A stretch of DNA of 10,001 bases from an uncultured Faecalibacterium sp. Its GTDB lineage: Bacteria > Bacillota > Clostridia > Oscillospirales > Ruminococcaceae. How positions within the stretch are numbered: the first letter of the stretch is position 1; each line of letters starts with the position of its first letter. The notes under the pieces were generated by a model. It made no database searches. It saw only the letters and a list, made by a program, of their open reading frames with translations, and had not been told where the DNA came from. The translations under genes and the position numbers were made by a program. The stretch covers positions 1 to 10,001 of the forward strand of contig UQGD01000052.1 of the NCBI GenBank assembly GCA_900540455.1. The letters run 5' to 3'. Positions 6,385 to 10,001 of this stretch are shown one piece after another.

Positions 6385-6405
6385 GTCTTCCCTTTATTGC
6401 ACAAA

Positions 6406-6449
6406 AACAGCCCCTTCCGTTGTACGGGAGGGGCTGTTCCTCTATTCTT
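6406..6449 (+). terminator. Terminator of the TrmH-family gene
   Basis: 15-bp stem with one G-U pair (AACAGCCCCTTCCGT 6406-6420 with ACGGGAGGGGCTGTT 6424-6438, loop TGT), 21 bp past the stop codon and followed by CCTCTATTCTTTTCT. The tail is only partly T-rich. The A-rich 5' flank means it could also work on the minus strand. Confidence 0.8.
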
Positions 6450-6625
6450 TTCTGCAGTCCCAATGCAGCAGCGTCCTTTATGCACACTGCGCTTTATGCC
6501 GGCCTCTCGCTGGTCGTGAAACGTGTACCGGGCACATCGGTTTTTATAAAACTGTTCCCAGCAAAAAGCCGGACCACTCTGCTGCAAAACGCAGTCCGAG
6601 TCCGTCCGGCCCAAAAGCATAAAAG
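6450..6625. other. Unexplained intergenic stretch between two terminators
   Basis: About 175 bp flanked by the terminators of the methyltransferase gene and tRNA-Ala. It stays open on both strands (plus 6420-6641; minus 6620-6291), but neither frame has a credible ribosome binding site and both run through terminator stems. I recognise no protein. The two open frames may be chance. The segment could equally be a degraded gene or an interspersed element. Confidence 0.4.
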
Positions 6626-6668
6626 AACAAGAGCCGGATGAAGCCTACCCTTCATCCGACTCTTGTTT
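6626..6668 (-). terminator. Terminator of tRNA-Ala (possibly bidirectional)
   Basis: On the minus strand, directly after the encoded CCA, an AACAAGAG-type arm and CGGATGAA-type arm (6668-6650 region) pair with 6642-6626, with one mismatch and an eight-base loop. TTGTTCTTTTATGCTTTT follows. On the plus strand the hairpin is also followed by TTTTG. Confidence 0.8.
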
Positions 6669-6744
<76 letters not shown>

Positions 6745-6786
6745 ATAAGCTGGTGTTTTGTGTGTCGCTCCCTGGCGACGTTGATT

Positions 6787-6815
6787 ATTATACCAGCCTG
6801 CAGCAGGATTGTCAA
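6787..6815 (-). promoter_or_regulatory. Consensus SigA promoter of tRNA-Ala
   Basis: On the minus strand TTGACA (6815-6810), a 17-bp spacer and TATAAT (6792-6787), both exact. The leader starts with nearly the same bases as the tRNA-Gly/Cys leader and contains a hairpin (GTCGC 6764-6768 with GCGAC 6775-6779). A T/A-rich tract upstream (6816-6844) overlaps the thiT terminator tail. Confidence 0.9.
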
Positions 6816-6838
6816 CACTTTTTGCAAACTTTTTTTGC

Positions 6839-6877
6839 AAAAAACCGCCGGGCGGCTCAAAAAGCAGCGCCCGGCGG
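6839..6877 (-). terminator. Terminator of thiT
   Basis: On the minus strand CCGCCGGGCG (6877-6868) pairs with CGCCCGGCGG (6854-6845) around a 13-base loop, and six T residues follow (6844-6839). It lies about 30 bp past the thiT stop codon and separates thiT from the tRNA-Ala promoter. Confidence 0.85.
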
Positions 6878-6906
6878 CAAGGAGAAAGAAAAACAGCGTT
6901 GTTATA

Positions 6907-7533
6907 TCAGACCTTTTTGTCTGCATGGAACAGCTGCGGCGCGGTCTTGGCCAGCAGGACCACCACGACCGTCGTCAGGATCGCTTCCGGGATCATGTAG
7001 GTGGCATTGTACACCGCACTGTACAGCCAGCACAGACCGTTCACGCTCATGTCCGCAATGCCGGGGAAGTTGATCTCGCTCATCCAGCTGAAGGCATAGT
7101 CATAGTCTTTCCAGACGATGTAGCCGGACAGGAAGCTGCACAGGTACCGCAGCAGGCAGACCACGAATGCGCTGACGCCCACACCCATCTGGTAGCCGGA
7201 AAAACGCTGACGGATCCCCTCCGCCAGGCCCAGCACGGTAAAGGCCAGCAGGTAGTCCAGCAGCACACAGCCGATCTGTGCGGTCAGGGTCTGGCAGTAG
7301 GCCAGGTTGTTGAGGCCCTGCACAAACTGCACCAGGCTATTGACAAAGGCCGTCATCAGGCCCCACTTGACCCCGTTGCGGTAGCTCATCAGCAGGATGG
7401 GCACCATGCTGAACAGGGTGATGGAGCCGCCATGGGGCATCAGCGGGATCTCGATCTTGCTGAGCACAGCGGACAGAGCCACCATCAATGCGCCTTCTAC
7501 CAGCACACGGGTCTTGGAATTGGATTTGGTCAT
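6907..7533 (-). CDS. thiT: ThiT, thiamine-specific S component of an ECF transporter
   Basis: ThiT is the membrane substrate-binding subunit that captures thiamine and works with the shared EcfA/EcfA'/EcfT energising module encoded elsewhere. The 208-residue product is strongly hydrophobic with about six membrane segments. It shows family signatures: an N-terminal EGALMVALSAVLSKIEIP segment, YRNGVKWGL near residue 52, LRYLCSFLSGYI near 135, and YSAVYNATYMIPEA near 175. The position after LRYLC, usually a His that contacts thiamine, reads Ser here. The loop between that segment and YSAVYN looks longer than usual. ATG at 7533 has AGGAGAG (7549-7543) nine bases upstream. The TPP riboswitch and terminator in its leader independently support the substrate. 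Monocistronic. Confidence 0.93.
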   Translation of the reverse strand: MTKSNSKTRVLVEGALMVALSAVLSKIEIPLMPHGGSITLFSMVPILLMSYRNGVKWGLMTAFVNSLVQFVQGLNNLAYCQTLTAQIGCVLLDYLLAFTVLGLAEGIRQRFSGYQMGVGVSAFVVCLLRYLCSFLSGYIVWKDYDYAFSWMSEINFPGIADMSVNGLCWLYSAVYNATYMIPEAILTTVVVVLLAKTAPQLFHADKKV

Positions 7534-7565
7534 GTTTGGATTCTCTCCTCATTTCTTGTAGTACA

Positions 7566-7601
7566 CAAAAACAAAAATGCGCCTGCAAAACTGCAGGCGC
7601 A
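7566..7601 (-). terminator. Regulatory terminator of the thiT TPP riboswitch
   Basis: On the minus strand a perfect 10-bp stem (TGCGCCTGCA 7601-7592 with TGCAGGCGCA 7587-7578, loop GTTT) is followed by TTTTTGTTTTTGTG. It sits between the aptamer and the thiT ribosome binding site, so TPP binding is expected to favour premature termination. I could not resolve a clear competing antiterminator by eye. Confidence 0.85.
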
Positions 7602-7635
7602 CGGGGTGTTTGTTGATAAAGAAGGACCTTACCGC

Positions 7636-7717
7636 AAACTACCTACGCCGGCATTACCCGGATCAGGTTCGAGGGTACTCCGCAAATGCGGATCTCAGCC
7701 TTTCGGCGCCCCTGTTT
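7636..7717 (-). promoter_or_regulatory. TPP riboswitch aptamer (THI element)
   Basis: The minus strand carries the conserved thi-box core in order: GGGGCGCC, GGCTGAGA, a P3 hairpin (CCGC-ATT-TGCGG), then ACCCTCGAACCTGATC, CGGGTAATGCCGGCG and TAGG. These match the HMP-sensing and pyrophosphate-sensing arms of the TPP aptamer. It lies in the leader of a thiamine transporter gene and is followed by a terminator, a classic OFF switch. Confidence 0.96.
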
Positions 7718-7731
7718 TTATGTCCGGGCTT

Positions 7732-7761
7732 AGTATACCCCGGCACTACCCCAAAAGTCAA
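7732..7761 (-). promoter_or_regulatory. Predicted SigA promoter of thiT
   Basis: On the minus strand TTGACT (7761-7756), an 18-bp spacer and TATACT (7737-7732). The predicted start near 7725 lies just ahead of the TPP aptamer. The -35 box is one base from the putative SigE -35 element of spoIIID on the other strand. Confidence 0.75.
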
Positions 7762-7762
7762 G

Positions 7763-7791
7763 GCATAAGCCCCCTCTCCAGCACATATTTT
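7763..7791 (+). promoter_or_regulatory. Possible SigE-type promoter of spoIIID
   Basis: GCATAAG (7763-7769), a 14-bp spacer and CATATTTT (7784-7791). This partly fits the SigE pattern as I recall it (KMATATT, about 14 bp, CATACANT); the ATA and CATA cores match and the rest does not. The spacing and the position about 40 bp ahead of the ATG are right, and spoIIID is a SigE target in Bacillus subtilis. The match alone is weak. Confidence 0.4.
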
Positions 7792-7818
7792 TTAATGGTA
7801 TCTGATTTTTGTGTGTTC

Positions 7819-7825
7819 AGGAGGG
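7819..7825 (+). promoter_or_regulatory. Ribosome binding site fixing the spoIIID start
   Basis: AGGAGGG six bases before the ATG at 7832. An in-frame GTG at 7811 would put this site inside the coding sequence and add residues absent from the family. Confidence 0.85.
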
Positions 7826-7831
7826 AACCGC

Positions 7832-8077
7832 ATGAAAGGTGATCCGGAACGGCGGGCTGTCCTGCTGGGGGAATACATCGTACAGCACAGCGCTACCGTG
7901 CGCAGCACCGCCGCCGTCTTTGGGCTGAGCAAATCCACTGTGCATAAAGACGTTTCCGCCCGGCTGCGCACGGTCAGCCCTGGGCTGTTCATCCAGGTAC
8001 GAGCTGTGCTTGCCCGCAACAAGGCCGAGCGGCATCTGCGGGGCGGCGCAGCCACCCGGCGCAAATACCACCCATAA
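7832..8077 (+). CDS. spoIIID: SpoIIID, mother-cell sporulation transcription regulator
   Basis: SpoIIID is a small DNA-binding protein that activates or represses many SigE-dependent genes and helps switch the mother cell to late gene expression. The 81-residue product has the family pattern throughout: LLGEYIVQHSATVRSTA near 11-27, the helix-turn-helix AAVFGLSKSTVHKDVSARL (27-45) with the hallmark SKSTVHKD, and the C-terminal RHLRGGAAT (67-75) followed by basic RRKY. Bacillus subtilis SpoIIID is about 93 residues; this one ends soon after the basic segment, so the acidic tail is missing. It stands alone, converging on sigG across a shared terminator and diverging from thiT. Confidence 0.95.
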   Translation: MKGDPERRAVLLGEYIVQHSATVRSTAAVFGLSKSTVHKDVSARLRTVSPGLFIQVRAVLARNKAERHLRGGAATRRKYHP

Positions 8078-8122
8078 AAACGCCGCCCTTTCCTCGATCA
8101 TAGGCAGGGCGGCATTTTTATG
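8073..8122. terminator. Bidirectional terminator between convergent spoIIID and sigG
   Basis: Two arms of 17 bases (8073-8089 and 8106-8122) pair with a single C/A mismatch around a 16-base loop. Each arm ends in a run of A or T, so both strands show a G/C stem with a T tract (ATTTTTATG). The left arm overlaps the spoIIID stop codon; the right arm begins 6 bp after the sigG stop. Confidence 0.88.
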
Positions 8123-8127
8123 GGGTC

Positions 8128-8901
8128 TTACTGCTCCGCATCCGGGCGGAACTGGCGCAGGGCGCCTTTTTCCAGGCGGCTGACCTGTGCCTGGCTGATG
8201 CCGATCTCACGGGCCACCTCCATTTGGGTCTTGCCGCGGAGATAGCGCAGCTCCATGATCTTTTTTTCCCGCGGAGACAAGGCTTCCACCGTCTGCCGAA
8301 AGGACAGGGCGCTGATCCAGCTTTCCTCTCCATCGGTATCCTTCACCTGGTCGATCACATACATAGCGTCGCCGCCATCGGTATACAGCGGCTCCTCCAG
8401 GCTCACCGGCTCTGCCACCGACTCCATAGCGGCGGCCACTTCACGCCGTTCCAGACCCGCTTCGGCAGCGATCTCGTCCATAGTTGGCTCTCGTCCCAGC
8501 TGTTTTTCCAGCCGTTCTCTGGCCTGCATGGCGCGGTACGCCGCATCCCGCAGCGAGCGGCTGACCCGCAGCGCATTGTTGTCCCGCAGAAATCGCCGGA
8601 TCTCTCCAATGATCATCGGTACCCCATAGGTGGAGAACCGCACCGGCTGAGCGGGGTCGAAGTTGTCAATGGCTTTGATCAGCCCAATGCACCCCACCTG
8701 AAACAGATCGTCCAGGTTCTCCCCTCGCTGTGCAAACCTCTGCACAACGCTCAGCACCAGACGCAGATTGCCTTCGATCATCCGGCAGCGGGCGTCCCCG
8801 TCCCCGACATGCGCACGGGTGAGCAGAACACGTTTTTCCTCCTCGGTCAGCACGGGCAGCTGAGAGGTGTTCACCCCGCAGAGTTCTACCTTATTATACA
8901 T
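8128..8901 (-). CDS. sigG: SigG, late forespore-specific RNA polymerase sigma factor
   Basis: SigG directs RNA polymerase to late forespore genes after engulfment. The 257-residue product opens with YNKVELCGVNTSQLPVLTEEE, the N-terminal SigG signature. Sigma region 2 spans about 38-107, including DLFQVGCIGLIKAIDNFDP and STYGVPMIIGEIRRFLRDN; region 3 spans about 115-185; region 4 holds LSPREKKIMELRYL and the helix-turn-helix TQMEVAREIGISQAQVSRLEKGAL. Asn45, which in Bacillus SigG is tied to control by the anti-sigma factor Gin/CsfB, lies in EGNLRLV here. I chose ATG 8901 because GGAGGG lies five bases upstream; an in-frame GTG at 8907 overlaps that site. It lies downstream of sigE as in Bacillus, with a SigG/SigF-like promoter between. 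Confidence 0.96.
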   Translation of the reverse strand: MYNKVELCGVNTSQLPVLTEEEKRVLLTRAHVGDGDARCRMIEGNLRLVLSVVQRFAQRGENLDDLFQVGCIGLIKAIDNFDPAQPVRFSTYGVPMIIGEIRRFLRDNNALRVSRSLRDAAYRAMQARERLEKQLGREPTMDEIAAEAGLERREVAAAMESVAEPVSLEEPLYTDGGDAMYVIDQVKDTDGEESWISALSFRQTVEALSPREKKIMELRYLRGKTQMEVAREIGISQAQVSRLEKGALRQFRPDAEQ

Positions 8902-8906
8902 CCACA

Positions 8907-8912
8907 CCCTCC
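8907..8912 (-). promoter_or_regulatory. Ribosome binding site fixing the sigG start
   Basis: GGAGGG on the minus strand, five bases before ATG 8901. The alternative GTG start at 8907 uses the last base of this motif and so cannot be served by it. Confidence 0.85.
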
Positions 8913-8935
8913 GGTTTCCGTTTTGGATTCACCGG

Positions 8936-8965
8936 AAGTATGGGCCTTGCCCGCAGATATCATTC
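8936..8965 (-). promoter_or_regulatory. Predicted SigG/SigF-type promoter of sigG
   Basis: On the minus strand GAATG (8965-8961), an 18-bp spacer and CATACTT (8942-8936). This fits the SigG consensus as I recall it (GMATR, 18 bp, CATNMTA) at every defined position but the last. The predicted start lies about 27 bases before the ATG. In Bacillus subtilis sigG is likewise expressed in the forespore from its own SigF/SigG promoter behind sigE. Confidence 0.7.
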
Positions 8966-9128
8966 ATGGCAAAAGGTGGACGTTCACCCCTGTGCCTTTT
9001 ACCCGCTCTATATACAGGCGCAAGCAGCCTTTCACGTCTTTAATGCGCACAGACGGTTTCCATGCGCACACGCAGTCGCCCCCCTCCCTTACATTATATA
9101 TAGGGCGCCAAAGATAGTACGACTTTAG

Positions 9129-9842
9129 CTATACATACTGTTCCAGCTCCTGGCGAAGCTGGCGGATGATGCGTTTTTCCAGCCGGGAGATATAGCTCTG
9201 GCTGATGCCGATCGCATCGGCGGCTTCTTTCTGGGTGCGCTCCACCCCGTCCAACAATCCAAAGCGCATCTCCATGATCTGCCGCTCCCTCGGGGAGAGC
9301 TTTGCCACCGAGCGGCGCAGCACGGTGCGTTCGGCATCCTGTTCCAGGCGCTGCCCCACTTGATTCTCGTCGGTGCCCAGTACATCCGAGAGCAGCAGCT
9401 CGTTGCCGTCGCCGTCCACGTTCAAAGGCTCGTCGATGCTGGCTTCCTGGCGGCGGTTGGAGCTTTTGCGCAGATACATCAGGATCTCGTTGCCGATGCA
9501 GCGGCTGGCGTAGGTAGCCAGCTTGATGTTTCGCTCCGGCGTAAAGGTATTGACCGCCTTGATCAGTCCAATGGAGCCAATGGACACAATATCCTCCGAG
9601 GGCAGGCCGCTGCTCTCGTATTTTTTGGCTAAGTACACCACCAGACGCAGATTATGGGTGATCAGTTCATCCCGTGCGGCGGGGTCTCCCTGCGCCATGC
9701 GTGCCAGCAAGGCTTTTTCCTGTTCTGGGGTCAGGGGCGGCGGCAGGCTCGGCCCGCCGCTGATGGCGTGCGCCCCGCCTGTGTAGCCCAGTCGGCAGAG
9801 GGCTGCCCATAGCCGGGCAGCCAGGCGTTTCAGTTTGTTCAT
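9129..9842 (-). CDS. sigE: SigE, early mother-cell RNA polymerase sigma factor (pro-SigE)
   Basis: SigE starts mother-cell gene expression after asymmetric division. The 237-residue product aligns in order with Bacillus SigE: an amphipathic, basic N-terminal pro-sequence (about 1-28, KLKRLAARLWAALCRLGY), SLPPPLTPEQEKALL (32-46), region 2 with NLRLVVYLAKKYESSGL and SIGLIKAVNTF, ATYASRCIGNEILMYLR (109-125), the SigE-typical DEPLNVDGDGNELLLSDVLGT (137-157), and region 4 with SPRERQIMEMRFGL and the ISQSYISRLEKR helix-turn-helix. The retained pro-sequence implies activation by a SpoIIGA-like membrane protease, but spoIIGA is not adjacent: a structured repeat fills the upstream bases. ATG 9842 has AAAGGAG (9856-9850) seven bases upstream. 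I see no terminator between sigE and sigG, so read-through is possible. Confidence 0.96.
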   Translation of the reverse strand: MNKLKRLAARLWAALCRLGYTGGAHAISGGPSLPPPLTPEQEKALLARMAQGDPAARDELITHNLRLVVYLAKKYESSGLPSEDIVSIGSIGLIKAVNTFTPERNIKLATYASRCIGNEILMYLRKSSNRRQEASIDEPLNVDGDGNELLLSDVLGTDENQVGQRLEQDAERTVLRRSVAKLSPRERQIMEMRFGLLDGVERTQKEAADAIGISQSYISRLEKRIIRQLRQELEQYV

Positions 9843-9914
9843 GGGTATTCTCCTTTGCTTTTCTTGCCATAGCTTATCTTGTTTTTGAAAGTGGAGAGGG
9901 GCTTATGGGATGAA

Positions 9915-9996
9915 CCCCTTCCGTCATTTCGCTTTGCGAAATGCCAGTTCCCCTTTTTGTCGCCTGTCGGCGACATCTTCCCCCGGCCGGGGGAAG
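9915..9996 (-). repeat. Structured palindromic repeat, copy C (longer variant)
   Basis: On the minus strand: a terminal hairpin (CTTCCCCC/GGGGGAAG, 9996-9989 and 9984-9977, loop GGCC), a hairpin TGTCGCC/GGCGACA (9975-9969 and 9964-9958), a GGGGAAC spacer and TGG, then a hairpin CATTTCGC/GCGAAATG (9943-9936 and 9932-9925, loop AAA), closing with ACGGAAGGGG. The TGGCA-hairpin-TGACGGA frame is that of copy A, with an extra hairpin inserted and the terminal stem changed from CTCTCCC to CTTCCCC on both arms. It lies about 73 bp upstream of sigE. The element may continue past the window edge. Confidence 0.65.
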
Positions 9997-10001
9997 TCTT
10001 T

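Noticed and set aside
7602..7635. Antiterminator for the TPP riboswitch
   Set aside because: Only short complementary runs (about five base pairs) are visible by eye; not enough to name a competing structure without folding software.
6760..7842. Plus-strand open frame of 360 codons opposite thiT
   Set aside because: It runs through the tRNA-Ala promoter, the thiT terminator, thiT antisense and the TPP riboswitch. Nothing supports coding.
9087..9106. TATAAT-like hexamer on the minus strand behind sigE, as a second sigG promoter
   Set aside because: No acceptable -35 hexamer at 16-18 bp; the A/T run produces the hexamer by chance.
8224..9117. Plus-strand open frame of 297 codons opposite sigG
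   Set aside because: Shadow of sigG and its promoter region; no ribosome binding site or known domain.
9958..9975. Possible Spo0A box (TGTCG...CGACA) upstream of sigE
   Set aside because: The bases are the two arms of a hairpin in repeat copy C and do not extend to the full Spo0A consensus; the palindrome is explained by the repeat.

Overview
The window looks like an ordinary chromosomal segment of a fairly GC-rich, Gram-positive, endospore-lineage clostridium. The combination of spore sigma factors SigE and SigG, SpoIIID, a TPP-riboswitch-controlled ThiT, an NfnAB-type flavoprotein pair and clusters of short palindromic intergenic repeats suggests an Oscillospiraceae (Clostridium cluster IV) gut anaerobe near Faecalibacterium, Gemmiger or Subdoligranulum. 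That placement is an inference from gene content and base composition, not a database result.

Layout. Positions 1-329 hold no gene: an inverted pair of structured palindromic repeats (1-55 and 129-179) is followed by two hairpins that end the recG transcript. recG runs leftward (330-2390) from its own promoter. Behind it lies the decayed C-terminal end of a GGDEF domain (about 2552-2671), a very strong terminator, and a leftward tRNA-Gly/tRNA-Cys operon with a consensus promoter. A second promoter, divergent from the tRNA one, drives nfnA-nfnB (3215-5453). A terminator follows, and the promoter of a TrmH/SpoU-family RNA methyltransferase (5557-6384) starts inside its T-rich tail. After an unexplained 180-bp stretch come tRNA-Ala (leftward) and thiT (leftward, 6907-7533) with its TPP riboswitch. 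spoIIID (7832-8077) runs rightward and converges on sigG (8128-8901), which lies downstream of sigE (9129-9842) on the minus strand. The window ends in a third, more elaborate copy of the palindromic repeat (about 9915-9996).

How the genes work together. NfnAB is expected to link NADH, NADPH and ferredoxin pools in a fermenting anaerobe. ThiT brings in thiamine when TPP is low. SigE (mother cell), SpoIIID (mother cell, normally SigE-dependent) and SigG (forespore) form a compact sporulation block. Sequence matching sporulation promoter consensus is visible ahead of sigG (SigG/SigF type) and, more weakly, ahead of spoIIID (SigE type). SigE keeps its pro-sequence, but the usual upstream partner spoIIGA is not next to it. 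I see no CRISPR array, phage module, transposase, toxin-antitoxin pair or defence island. The least explained parts are the structured repeats, the GGDEF relic and the 6440-6620 intergenic stretch.
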